From Streptoalloteichus hindustanus (GTDB taxonomy: Bacteria > Actinomycetota > Actinomycetes > Mycobacteriales > Pseudonocardiaceae), in NCBI RefSeq assembly GCF_900129375.1, contig NZ_FQVN01000001.1, forward strand, positions 806,001 to 870,000: a DNA stretch of 64,000 nucleotides, in the 5' to 3' direction. The number at the start of each line of letters is the position of its first letter. Positions within the stretch are counted from its first letter, which is position 1. Shown piece by piece: positions 45,219 through 53,802 of this stretch. The translations under genes were made by a program, and so were the position numbers. The notes beneath the pieces are model-generated. The model saw only the letters and a program-made list of their open reading frames with translations. It was not told where the DNA came from and searched no databases.

Positions 45219-46271
45219 TCAGGCCGTGAACGAGCGGGCCGCGGAGAGGAAGGTGTCGTTCTCCTCACGGGTGCCGATGGTCACCCGCGCGCCCTCCCCG
45301 GCGAAGGCCCGCACGACGACCTTGTTCTCCAGGCAGTGCTCGTTGAACGCCTGCGTCCGCTCGCCCAGCGGCAGCCACACGAAGTTCGCCTGCGTCTCCG
45401 GCACCTCGAAGCCCACCGACAGCAGCTCCGCCCGCACCCGCTCGCGCTCGGCGACCACGTCGCGGCACCGCGCGAGCAGCTCGTCCTCGGCGTCGAGCGA
45501 GGCGATGGCCGCCGCCTGGGCCACCGAGTTCACGCTGAAGGGCATGTAGACCTTGCGCAGCGCCGCCGCCACGTCGGGCTCGGCGACGCAGTACCCGACG
45601 CGGAGCCCGGCGAGGCCGTACGCCTTGGAGAAGGTGCGCAGCACGGCGACGTTGTCCCGGCCTCGGGCCAGCTCCACGCCGTCGGGCACCTCGGCGTCGG
45701 TGACGAACTCGCGGTACGCCTCGTCCAACACCACCAGGACGTCCGACGGCACGCTGTCGAGGAAGCGCTCCAGCGCGGCGCGCCGCAGGGGCGTGCCCGT
45801 CGGGTTGTTGGGGTTGCAGACGAACACCAGGCGGGTGGCCGGGGTGATCGCCGCGGCCATCGCGTCCAGGTCGAGGCCGTGCCCGGGGGTCAGCGCGACG
45901 CGCGTCTGCCGCGCGCCGACGACCTGGACGATGATCGGGTACGCCTCGAACGAGCGCCAGGGGAACACGACCTCGTCGGCCTCGCCGCAGGTGGCCTGCA
46001 CGAGCTGCTGGCACAGGGTCACCGACCCACAGCCCACCGCGATCTGGTCCGGGGTGACGTCGAGCCGGTCGGCCAGCCGGTCGACCAGCGCCGTGGCAGC
46101 GGAGTCCGGATAGCGGTTGACCTCGGCGCCGGCCCGGGCGATGGCCTCGACGACGCTGGGCAACGGCCCCAGGGAGACCTCGTTGCTGGCCAGCTTGACG
46201 GCGCCCGGGACGGTGCGCCCCGGCACGTAGCCGGGCAGCCGCTCGAGGTCGGCGCGGATCCGCACGATCAT
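45219..46271 (-). CDS. pat: Aromatic amino acid aminotransferase Pat (HisC2-like)
   Basis: A 350-residue fold-type I aminotransferase matching Rv3772. [64 protein letters not shown] and the PLP lysine in [17 protein letters not shown] are all present. [11 protein letters not shown]-like [10 protein letters not shown] is characteristic of Pat, which acts on phenylpyruvate/prephenate-type acceptors in addition to histidinol phosphate. ATG 46271 has GAGGAG upstream. Together with tyrA at 55 kb it covers tyrosine/phenylalanine synthesis. Confidence 0.92.
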   Translation of the reverse strand: MIVRIRADLERLPGYVPGRTVPGAVKLASNEVSLGPLPSVVEAIARAGAEVNRYPDSAATALVDRLADRLDVTPDQIAVGCGSVTLCQQLVQATCGEADEVVFPWRSFEAYPIIVQVVGARQTRVALTPGHGLDLDAMAAAITPATRLVFVCNPNNPTGTPLRRAALERFLDSVPSDVLVVLDEAYREFVTDAEVPDGVELARGRDNVAVLRTFSKAYGLAGLRVGYCVAEPDVAAALRKVYMPFSVNSVAQAAAIASLDAEDELLARCRDVVAERERVRAELLSVGFEVPETQANFVWLPLGERTQAFNEHCLENKVVVRAFAGEGARVTIGTREENDTFLSAARSFTA

Positions 46272-46393
46272 GTCAGCTCCTCGCTGTGTCACTCGCTCGG
46301 GCGCACGTTATCGGTCCTGCCCGCCCGTGCCCAGGGGTCGACGCGGGCGCGGGCGTTGACTGGAGTTCACCCCGGCGTGGTTGGGTGGGAGCC

Positions 46394-47098
46394 ATGACGG
46401 AGATCCGGACCGAGACCTTCCCGCTCACCGACGGCAGCGAGCTCCGGCTGACCGTCGCCGAGCCGGAGACCGCCGTCCGCGGCGGACTCGTTGTGCTGCA
46501 CGAGGCCCGCGGTGTCACGGACGCGGTGCGCGGCCTGGTGAGCAGCCTGGCCCAGGAGGGCTGGCTCGCCGTCGTGCCGCACCTCTACCACCGGGACGGC
46601 GCGGACGAACTGGACGCGGCGGACGGGGACGACCGGGTCCGCGACCAGGTGAACCGGCTGTCCGGCGAGTCGGTGCTCGCCGACACGGACGCCTCGTTCG
46701 TGTGGTTGGCCGAGCGGGGCGTGCGGGACGACCAGATGGGCGTCGTGGGCTACGGCCTCGGCGGTTCGGTCGCCATGGTGGTGGCGGCGAGCCGGTCGCT
46801 GGGGGCGGCGGTGACCATCGGCGGTGGCGGCATCCTGTCCCCGGTCTCCGAGGGGCTGCCGTCGCTGGTCGACGTCGCCGGCGAGCTGACCTGCCCGTGG
46901 CTGGGGATCTACACCGAGGCCGACCCGTCCATCCCGCACGAGGACGTGGAGAAGCTGCGGGAGGCCGCGGCCGCCGCGGGCGTCGCGACGGACGTGGTGC
47001 GCTACCCGGCGCCGGTCGACCCCGCAGAGGACGACGCCAAGGCCGCGGCGGACGCCTGGCAGCGCACCCTCAACTGGTTCGACTCGCACCTGCGCTGA
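46394..47098 (+). CDS. Dienelactone-hydrolase-family protein with degenerate active site
   Basis: A 234-residue alpha/beta-hydrolase of the DLH type (LVVLHEARGVTDAVRGL, WLAVVPHLYHRDG). The nucleophile elbow reads GYGLGG (119-124), so glycine G121 replaces the cysteine of GFCxGG. The acid D177 (TEADPSIP) remains, but the catalytic histidine expected in YPGAxH is missing: the segment reads RYPAPVDPAEDD. It is probably not a hydrolase and may bind a ligand or partner. ATG 46394 is the start. It lies divergent from pat and upstream of acetoacetate-CoA ligase. Confidence 0.85.
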   Translation: MTEIRTETFPLTDGSELRLTVAEPETAVRGGLVVLHEARGVTDAVRGLVSSLAQEGWLAVVPHLYHRDGADELDAADGDDRVRDQVNRLSGESVLADTDASFVWLAERGVRDDQMGVVGYGLGGSVAMVVAASRSLGAAVTIGGGGILSPVSEGLPSLVDVAGELTCPWLGIYTEADPSIPHEDVEKLREAAAAAGVATDVVRYPAPVDPAEDDAKAAADAWQRTLNWFDSHLR

Positions 47099-47272
47099 CC
47101 CCGGGGACGACGGGAGGTCCGGTGCGCCGGCCCGGCTGGCGCCCTCCCGTGCCCGGTTCGCCGGCTGAGGCGTCCGCCCAGCGAACACCCTGCTGACGGG
47201 ACCGCCGGAAGCGGCCCGCGGGTGTGGGGCGAACCCCTTCTCCGGGCCGTCCGGATCGGCTAGGAACGGGGC

Positions 47273-49297
47273 ATGACCGAGAACCCGGCCGACAACGGCG
47301 CTGGCGCACCGGAGTTGCTGTGGCAGCCCGACCCCGAACGGGTGGCGCGGAGCCGAGTCACGGCGTTCCGCCACTGGCTGCGCGCGCACCGCGACCTGGA
47401 CCTGCCCGACTACACCTCGTTGTGGCAGTGGTCGGTCGACGACCTGTCCGGCTTCTGGTCGGCCTTCGCGGAGTTCGCCGGAGTGCGCTTCCACGACGAA
47501 CCGCGGACGGTGCTCGACGGCGACACGATGCCGGGAGCCCGGTGGTTCCCCGGCGCGACGCTGAACTACGCCGAACACGCGCTGCGCCCCGGCGAGGGGC
47601 GCGCGGACGGCGACGAGGCTGTGGTGTTCCTCCGCGAGGACGGCCACACCGAGCGGCTCACCTACGGCGACCTGCGCACCAGGGTGGCCGCCGTGCGGGC
47701 CGGGCTGGTCGGGTTGGGCGTGGGCCGCGGCGACCGGGTGGTCGCCCTCGCGCCCAACTGCCCGGAGACGCTCATCGCGTTCCTGGCCGCGGCCAGCCTC
47801 GGCGCCACCTGGTCGTCGTGCTCGCCGGACTTCGGCGCGCGGGCGATCGCCGACCGCTTCGAGCAGATCGAGCCGACGGTGCTGGTCGCGGTGGCGGGGT
47901 ACCGCTACGCGGGGCGCGGTTTCGACGTGCGCCCGACCATCGAGCGGCTGCGGGCGTCGATCCCGAGCCTGCGCGGCACGGTGCTGGTCGACTACCTCGG
48001 CGACGGCGCCACCCTGCCGGACGACCCGCACCCGGTCCTGCCCTGGGCGGACCTGCTCGCCCGGCACGCCGACGCGGAACTGGTCTTCGACCCGGTCCCG
48101 TTCGACCACCCCCTGTGGGTCCTCTACTCCTCCGGGACGACCGGCCTGCCCAAGGGCATCGTGCAGGGCCACGGTGGGATCGTCCTGGAGCACGTGAAGG
48201 CGTTGTCGCTGCACTGCGACCTGGGGCCGGGCGAGCGGTTCTTCTGGTTCACCACCACCGGCTGGATGATGTGGAACTTCCTGGTGTCCGGCCTCATGGT
48301 GGGCGCGACGCTGGTGCTCTTCGACGGCAGCCCCGGCCACCCCGACCTGCGGGCCCTGTGGCGGATGGCGGAGGAGCAGCGGGTCACGTTCTTCGGCACG
48401 TCCGCCCCCTACATCCAGTCCTGCCTCAAGCAGGACGTCCACCCGGCCAAGGAGTTCGACCTCTCCGCGCTGCGCGCCGTCGGCTCCACGGGGGCGCCGC
48501 TGACCCCGGAGGGGTTCCGCTGGCTGGTCGGCTCGGTCGGCGCCCGCGTGCAGATCTGCTCGGTGTCCGGGGGCACGGACCTGTGTACGGCCTTCGTCGG
48601 CTCGTCCCCGGACGTGCCCGTCTGGCTGGGGGAGATCTCCTGCCGGATGCTCGGCGCGGCGGTGGCGGCCTACGACGAGTCCGGCCGGGAGGTGCTGGAC
48701 GAGGTGGGCGAACTGGTGATCACTAAGCCGATGCCGTCCATGCCGGTGTTCTTCTGGGACGACCGGGACGGCGCGCGGCTGCGGGAGGCCTACTTCGAGA
48801 CCTACCCGGGCGTGTGGCGGCACGGTGACTGGATCCGGGTGACACCGCGCGGCTCCTGCGTGATCTACGGGCGGAGCGACTCGACCCTGAACCGGGGCGG
48901 CGTGCGGATGGGCACGAGCGAGTTCTACCGCGTGGTGGAGGGGTTCGACGCGGTGCTCGACTCGTTGGTGATCGACACCTCGGGAGCCGGGCGGACCGAG
49001 GGCGAGCTGCTCTGCTTCCTCGTGCTCGCGCCGGGCTCCTCGTTGGCCGACGTGGAGCCGGAGCTGCGCGCGGCGCTGCGGGCCCAGCTGTCGCCCCGGC
49101 ACGTGCCCGACCGGTTCGTCGTGGTGGCTGACGTGCCGCGCACGCTCAACGGCAAGAAGTGCGAGGTGCCGGTGAAGAAGATCCTCGCCGGCACGCCCCC
49201 GGAGCGGGCGGTCAGCCGGGACGCGCTCGCCAACCCGGACGCGCTGCGCCCGTTCCTGGCCTACGCCGCCGGGGCGTCGGCCGAGGACGGGGACTGA
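47273..49297 (+). CDS. Acetoacetate-CoA ligase
   Basis: A 674-residue adenylate-forming enzyme of the acetoacetyl-CoA synthetase type. The N-terminal ELLWQPDPERV and FPGATLNYAEHAL are family marks; the AMP motif is LYSSGTTGLPKGIVQGHGG; FFWFTTTGWMMWNFLVSG and YGRSDSTLNRGGVRMGTSE follow, and the C-terminal lysine lies in TLNGKKCEVPVKKIL. It activates acetoacetate with ATP and CoA. A thiolase lies in the same region (53.8 kb), so acetoacetyl-CoA metabolism may be linked, though the genes are 4.5 kb apart. ATG 47273 is the start. Confidence 0.93.
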   Translation: MTENPADNGAGAPELLWQPDPERVARSRVTAFRHWLRAHRDLDLPDYTSLWQWSVDDLSGFWSAFAEFAGVRFHDEPRTVLDGDTMPGARWFPGATLNYAEHALRPGEGRADGDEAVVFLREDGHTERLTYGDLRTRVAAVRAGLVGLGVGRGDRVVALAPNCPETLIAFLAAASLGATWSSCSPDFGARAIADRFEQIEPTVLVAVAGYRYAGRGFDVRPTIERLRASIPSLRGTVLVDYLGDGATLPDDPHPVLPWADLLARHADAELVFDPVPFDHPLWVLYSSGTTGLPKGIVQGHGGIVLEHVKALSLHCDLGPGERFFWFTTTGWMMWNFLVSGLMVGATLVLFDGSPGHPDLRALWRMAEEQRVTFFGTSAPYIQSCLKQDVHPAKEFDLSALRAVGSTGAPLTPEGFRWLVGSVGARVQICSVSGGTDLCTAFVGSSPDVPVWLGEISCRMLGAAVAAYDESGREVLDEVGELVITKPMPSMPVFFWDDRDGARLREAYFETYPGVWRHGDWIRVTPRGSCVIYGRSDSTLNRGGVRMGTSEFYRVVEGFDAVLDSLVIDTSGAGRTEGELLCFLVLAPGSSLADVEPELRAALRAQLSPRHVPDRFVVVADVPRTLNGKKCEVPVKKILAGTPPERAVSRDALANPDALRPFLAYAAGASAEDGD

Positions 49298-49435
49298 CCC
49301 GGGAACACTGTGCTTTTGGTCACCGCTTCGTCGGTCCGGGGCGGTCGGCACACCTGTGGGCTGCCGGCCGCCCCGACCGTCGTTGGCCTCCTCCGGGGGC
49401 CCCAGAGCGGGCTGCAGCCGGTCTGACCAGCCGTT

Positions 49436-49465
49436 TTGCCCTTCTGGGCGAGTTGTGTGTAGTCT
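49436..49465 (+). promoter_or_regulatory. Promoter of the tRNA-Ser/tRNA-Arg unit
   Basis: TTGCCC at 49436-49441 and TAGTCT at 49460-49465 with an 18-nt spacer lie 28 nt before the tRNA, a typical housekeeping promoter. Confidence 0.6.
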
Positions 49466-49492
49466 TTGCGTCCGGTGGCCACGGCGGCCCCG

Positions 49493-49583
49493 GGAGGCTT
49501 CGCCTAGTCTGGTCTATGGCGCCGCACTGCTAATGCGGTTGGGGGCTCAAACCCCCTCCCGGGTTCAAATCCCGGAGCCTCCG
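49493..49583 (+). tRNA. tRNA-Ser (GCT)
   Basis: GGAGGCT at 49493-49499 pairs with AGCCTCC at 49576-49582; discriminator G. The anticodon stem CCGCA/TGCGG frames GCT at 49529-49531. The long variable arm (GGGGG/CCCCC) is typical of serine tRNA. Confidence 0.97.
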
Positions 49584-49615
49584 CAAGCCCGGTCCCGGCC
49601 GGGACAACTGAAGAT

Positions 49616-49688
49616 GCGCTCGTAGCTCAACGGATAGAGCACTTGACTACGGATCAAGAGGTTGCAGGTTCGAGTCCTGCCGAGCGCG
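49616..49688 (+). tRNA. tRNA-Arg (ACG)
   Basis: GCGCTCG at 49616-49622 pairs with CGAGCGC at 49681-49687. CTTGA/TCAAG frame the anticodon ACG at 49649-49651, whose A would be edited to inosine by TadA, encoded at 57967 in this window. It lies 32 nt after tRNA-Ser, so both are likely one transcript. Confidence 0.97.
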
Positions 49689-49693
49689 CAACG

Positions 49694-49733
49694 GCCGAAG
49701 GCCCCGTCGATATTCGTCGACGGGGCCTTCGGC
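49694..49733 (+). terminator. Perfect 17-bp terminator after the tRNA pair
   Basis: GCCGAAGGCCCCGTCGA at 49694-49710 pairs exactly with 49717-49733 around a 6-nt loop and is followed by TTGTGT. Confidence 0.88.
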
Positions 49734-50347
49734 TTGTGTCGTCCCGGGTGGTCGGTGGAGGCACCCGTCACGATGTGATCGGTTCGCCGGGTCCGGCTGT
49801 TCGGCCGCCGGATGATCTTTGTTCGCCTGGCGTCGGCGCAATGGGGCGGGGTGTCCGGCTTCTTGATCGTTTATGTGGCCGGCGCTCCGGAGCGGGCATT
49901 CCGCTCCTCGGTGCTCCCGGTGAAAGATTCTGGCGAGATCCTCCTGGAGCGCTTTGTCCGCATCGCACCGTTGGTCGGGTCCTCGCGTCGTTCGCCCGTC
50001 TCTCCGATCCCACTATCTGATCTGGTGGGAAACCGGCCCCTCCGGGGTGCCGCATCCCGTTGACGGGGTGTGACGAGCGGGCGGGACGTAGGCTGGGAAA
50101 TGTTTGTCAGCCCTGTTGACCTGCGGTTTTAGGGTGGTGTCGCACAGCCCTGCCAGGATGGAAGGAGACGGCTGCCAGATCTCTTGGTGGCCGTTTGGCG
50201 TATCCGCAGGTTGTGGCACCCGCACAACCTGTGCGCAGCCGTGATCCAGAAGCAGCGGCGCGACTGGCGTTCTCTCTGACTGCCTGAAGGTCTCCTCGTG
50301 CGACCGCCAACCGTGCTGACCACCGTGGTCTGCGAGCGGCGAACCGC
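49734..50347. other. 614-bp gap without a recognisable gene
   Basis: No frame has convincing codon bias or a ribosome site. A GGAGCGG/CCGCTCC hairpin lies at 49889-49907. The DNA is slightly richer in A and T than its surroundings. It may hold decayed sequence or regulatory DNA. Confidence 0.4.
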
Positions 50348-50620
50348 CTATCGGATGGGACCTCGCGGCGGCAGGATGTCGGAGGTCCGCGCGCCGTGGG
50401 ACCCGAACTCCTCGGCTCGCTCCCCGCCCTCAGGGTGGTCGTGGGAGTGCCGCAACTCGTGGTAGATCGCCAGGACCGCGTCCGCGGTGGCGGCCTGGAG
50501 CAGGTACGACCGCACGTTCTCCTTGCGCTCGTTGTCCGCCGCGCGTCGCGCGTCCTCCGCCCACGCGGCGTACTGCTCGGCGAGCTGGCGGTGGTTCCGG
50601 TGGTCGGGCTCGATGGTCAC
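50348..50620 (-). CDS. Small helical protein of unknown function (90 aa)
   Basis: From GTG 50620 the protein reads VTIEPDHRNHRQLAEQYAAW, followed by a strongly helical, Ala/Glu/Arg-rich stretch (AADNERKENVRSYLLQAATADAVLAIYHEL) and a His/Gly-rich tail. I do not recognise the family. No signal or membrane segment is seen. The longer in-frame start at 50725 would add Arg-rich sequence that looks non-coding. It lies alone between two large gaps. Confidence 0.5.
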   Translation of the reverse strand: MTIEPDHRNHRQLAEQYAAWAEDARRAADNERKENVRSYLLQAATADAVLAIYHELRHSHDHPEGGERAEEFGSHGARTSDILPPRGPIR

Positions 50621-51107
50621 CCCGCAAGCGTGGCCGACGACACCGCGGCGCCGCCTCGCCCGATCCGGTTGTTCCCGCCCCGGCGTGCCACGTGCACCGA
50701 CCGTTACACAAACGCGGAAAGTCACCCGATAGTGGGTTCTCGTGGCTCCGCTGACATCTCTTCGTTACCGATCCGCCATGGCAAAACCGCAACAAACCGC
50801 CATCCCGGGGCGATAGGCATCACCTGTGGACGTTCTTGGCCACCCTCCGGTTGTCCGCGAATGCGAAACGGGACGGCCACGGCGGGGGAAAAGGGACGAA
50901 GTCCACCCCCTGGCGACAAGGTATTGCTCGATCGAGTAGTGTTTCGCCGCACTCGCTCGCACCGGGTATGACGGACAACCGGCGTTAGACCGTACGGGCT
51001 AACGCGTGGCCCCGGGTCCTGTCCCCGGAGCGGTGAAAGCGTTCAGAGAAGTGCCTTCGTATCCGCTGTTCCTGAACCCGCTGTTCCCCCAGGTGGGAAG
51101 GAGAGAA
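50621..51107. other. 487-bp gap upstream of the thioester-domain protein gene
   Basis: This gap contains the dyad CGTTAG-A-CCGTACGG-G-CTAACG at 50983-51004 and a CTCGATCGAG palindrome at 50927-50936. No gene was found. It probably holds the promoter and a long leader of the cell-wall protein gene. Confidence 0.45.
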
Positions 51108-52307
51108 ATGGCATCCAGGCTGCACCCCGCGCGTCTCGGCGCCGCGTTCCTCGGCGCCGCCGTCGCCCTGCTCGCGAGCGCGCTGCCGGCCTCCGCGGAG
51201 GCGACCGGCGAGGTGGCGCTCGGCAACGGCGTCGCCGGTGACCGGGTCACGATCAACGGTAAGCACGAGGTGACCTCGCTGATCGGTCTGAGACTCAGCG
51301 ACGGCAAGGTCCTCAAGACGTACTGCGTCGAGCTCGACGTGCCCGCGCGTGACGGCTACCCGATGAAGGAAGCGCGCTGGGAGGACTACCCCGACGGCGG
51401 CAAGGGCTTCAAGTCCCAGCGCGACAAGGTGCTGTGGATCCTCAACCACTCCTACCCCACCGTGGACACCGAAGCGCTGGGCAAGGTCGTTGAGGCCAAG
51501 GACCTCACCCGCGGGGAGGCGATCGCGGGCACCCAGGCCGCGATCTGGCACTTCAGCAACGGCGCGAAGCTCGACGATCACGGCAACAACGACGACGTCA
51601 AGAAGCTCTACTCGTACCTGACCGGCGACAAGAACGTCGGTCAGAAGGAGCAGCCGCCGGTCTCGCTGAAGCTGGACCCGGAGAAGCTCGAGGGCGTCGC
51701 CGGCGAGAAGATCGGCCCGTTCACGGTCGACTCCAAGGCCAACGAGGTCAAGCTGTCGCTCAAGGACGGCGCTCCGGAGGGCGTCCAGATCCTCGGCGCC
51801 GACGAGAAGCCGGTGAAGACGGTCAAGGGCGGCGACAAGGTGTCGGTCAAGGTGCCGGCCGACGTCAAGGGCGAGGCCGGTGACGTCACGCTGCACGCCG
51901 AGGCCGAGGCCACCGTCGAGAAGGGCCGCCTGTTCGTCGGTTCGGACCACGGCAAGCGCACCCAGACGCTGATCGCCGCGGCCAGCTCGCAGACCAAGAC
52001 CAAGGCCGAGGCCGTGGCGAAGTGGAAGAAGAAGACGACGCCGACGACCTCGTCGTCCTCGGTCGCGCCGTCCACCACTCCGGGGCCGTCGACCACCCCG
52101 TCCGCCTCGCAGCAGCCGTCGAGCTCGGTGCCGGTGACCCCGGGCCCGACCTCCAGCACCACGCCGGCCCAGCCGGTTCCGGTCGCCAAGAACGACGACC
52201 TCGCCAACACCGGCGCCTCCGTGCTCGGCGCCATCGGCGTGGGCATCGTCCTGGTGGGCGGCGGCGCGACCGCGCTCATCCTGCAGCGGCGCCGCAAGAA
52301 GGCGTGA
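51108..52307 (+). CDS. Cell-wall-anchored thioester-domain (TQXA) protein with LANTG sorting signal
   Basis: A 399-residue surface protein. The signal peptide ends at ASA (residue 30). The thioester domain has C73 in TYCVELDVP and Q143 in GTQAAIWHF, which form a Cys-Gln thioester able to bond covalently to a target. A beta-sandwich domain (about 180-310) and a Thr/Ser/Pro-rich stalk (335-362) follow. The C-terminus is LANTG (365-369), a hydrophobic helix and RRRKK, a class E-type sortase signal (LAxTG). GAAGGAG precedes ATG 51108. No sortase gene is in the window. Confidence 0.9.
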   Translation: MASRLHPARLGAAFLGAAVALLASALPASAEATGEVALGNGVAGDRVTINGKHEVTSLIGLRLSDGKVLKTYCVELDVPARDGYPMKEARWEDYPDGGKGFKSQRDKVLWILNHSYPTVDTEALGKVVEAKDLTRGEAIAGTQAAIWHFSNGAKLDDHGNNDDVKKLYSYLTGDKNVGQKEQPPVSLKLDPEKLEGVAGEKIGPFTVDSKANEVKLSLKDGAPEGVQILGADEKPVKTVKGGDKVSVKVPADVKGEAGDVTLHAEAEATVEKGRLFVGSDHGKRTQTLIAAASSQTKTKAEAVAKWKKKTTPTTSSSSVAPSTTPGPSTTPSASQQPSSSVPVTPGPTSSTTPAQPVPVAKNDDLANTGASVLGAIGVGIVLVGGGATALILQRRRKKA

Positions 52308-52743
52308 CCGGCTGAGACAACAGCCCTAGAACGGTGATCCGAGGAGCCCTTCCCGCGCGCGGGAAGGGCTCCTCGTCGTCGTGACCGTGGGGGAAAGGTG
52401 GACGGCCTTGTCGCGCGGCTTTCCCGCCCGCCGGCGGTGCCGGCGGCATGACCCGAACCACGGTCACCGCAACGGCTGAACAGTCAGATGGCGGGCGGGG
52501 CGCACAACCCCGTCGGCACCCCCGCCGATGCCTTCTCCGTTCGGGGATGGGGCTTCCGCCGGCCGCTCCGGCCCAGGTCAGCGGTGATTACGGTCTGCTG
52601 TGTCGGTTCACGACGACGGGTTAAGTCATCCGGCGGCTGTTGGTGGTTCCGGTACCCTGCGTATTGGCTCGGGGTCGGACGTCGCGGCCTCACCGCGCGC
52701 CCCGTCGCCGCCGTGCCGGCCGGCTTGGACGTGGAGGAGCGCC
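52308..52743. other. 436-bp gap with terminator, otherwise no gene
   Basis: It contains the strong terminator at 52341-52374 and a CCGCCGGC/GCCGGCGG hairpin at 52428-52446. The promoter of the gene at 52744 should lie in its second half, but no clear -10/-35 pair was identified. Confidence 0.4.
52341..52374 (+). terminator. 34-nt perfect palindrome terminator
   Basis: GAGGAGCCCTTCCCGCG at 52341-52357 is followed at once by its complement to 52374, giving about 15 usable pairs with a small loop, then TCGTCGT. Confidence 0.85.
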
Positions 52744-52935
52744 ATGAACTTCGACGAGCTGAAGAAGGCCGCCGAGGGTCTGCTGCAGCAGCACGGCGAC
52801 AAGGTTGAGATGGCGGTGGAGAAGGTCGGCGAGCTGGCCAAGGAGCGCTTCGGCCACGAGGAGCAGATCGACCAGGGCGTCCAGAAGATCAAGGATCTCA
52901 TCCCCGACGGGAACGACGGTGCCGGGCGCGGCTGA
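52744..52935 (+). CDS. Rv0909-like antitoxin family small protein
   Basis: A 63-residue, almost entirely helical acidic-basic protein: MNFDELKKAAEGLLQQHGDK, VEKVGELAKERFGHEEQID, then DLIPDGNDG. This resembles the short Rv0909/MT0933-type antitoxin family. GGAGG lies 6 nt upstream of the ATG. In M. tuberculosis the partner Rv0910 is a START-like toxin; here the next gene, 27 nt on, is a different beta-barrel-type protein. The role is therefore open. Confidence 0.7.
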   Translation: MNFDELKKAAEGLLQQHGDKVEMAVEKVGELAKERFGHEEQIDQGVQKIKDLIPDGNDGAGRG

Positions 52936-52962
52936 GCGGGTCGCCCACGCCGGAGCCGAGCG

Positions 52963-53562
52963 GTGAGCGCGGACCGGCGCGCCGTGCTGGCGACCTGGCA
53001 GGGGGCGGAGACGCCCCGGCTCGAGTCGGCCCGGCTGGTGCTCAACGGCACCGGCCGGCTGCGGGCCGCCGGCCGCGCGGTGGCGGCCGCCGGCGAGACC
53101 GCGGCGTACAGCGCGTATTACGAGCTCCTGGTCGACGAGACGGGAGCGACCCGCCGCCTGTTGGTCGGGACCACCACCGAGGACGACGAGCGGCACCTCT
53201 CGTTGAGCCGGGGTGACGACGGTTTCTGGCTCGTCGACCGGAGGAACGGTGATGTCGAGCGCGCCGCGTTCGCCGGGGCTTCCGACGTCGACGTCCGGGA
53301 CAGCGTCCTGTTCAACACCCTTCCGGTGCGTCGCCTCGACCTGCACCGGGAACCGGGCGAGTTCTCGTTTCCCGTGGTGTGGGTGTCGTTGCCCGACCTG
53401 TCCGTCAGCCTGGTGCGCCAGACCTACCGGACTGTCTCGGTGGTCGGGCAGGGCACGACGGGGGCCGTGGTCCACTTCGCGTCGGGTTCGTTCACCTCGG
53501 AGATCGTGTTCGACGCCGATGGCGTCGTCGTCGACTATCCCGGCGTCGCCCGTCGCGTCTGA
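52963..53562 (+). CDS. Putative glycolipid-binding domain protein
   Basis: A 199-residue protein of the putative glycolipid-binding family (DUF1089): WQGAETPRLESARLVL, AAYSAYYELLVDETGATRRL, HLSLSRGDDGFWLVDRRNGD, DVDVRDSVLFNTLPVRRLDL, and VRQTYRTVSVVGQG near the end. It has no signal peptide and should be cytosolic, binding a lipid-like ligand in a beta-barrel. GTG 52963 is 27 nt after the small helical gene, so both are likely one operon. Confidence 0.78.
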   Translation: MSADRRAVLATWQGAETPRLESARLVLNGTGRLRAAGRAVAAAGETAAYSAYYELLVDETGATRRLLVGTTTEDDERHLSLSRGDDGFWLVDRRNGDVERAAFAGASDVDVRDSVLFNTLPVRRLDLHREPGEFSFPVVWVSLPDLSVSLVRQTYRTVSVVGQGTTGAVVHFASGSFTSEIVFDADGVVVDYPGVARRV

Positions 53563-53802
53563 TCACCTGGTCACGGGACTTCTTCCCCTGATCCGGCGGT
53601 TCCCGGCACGCGGAGCCCCACGATCGGGGTGAGGTCGTTGTCCGTGTCGCGCGTCTCGCCTAGCTTGGTGATGTCCGCCACCAATGATCGCCGGTGTTCC
53701 GGTGATCGATCCTCGGCAACCGCGTGATCGCGGTCTCCTGCCGGCCTTGTCGGGATTCTCCTGACGCGAGCCGGTCGGTCGGGTGCCGGTGAGGTCGTCT
53801 GG

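Noticed and set aside
49812-50063. 83-codon open frame in the gap after the tRNA pair
   Set aside because: It has no ribosome site, atypical composition and no recognisable motif, so it is most likely a chance frame in high-GC DNA.
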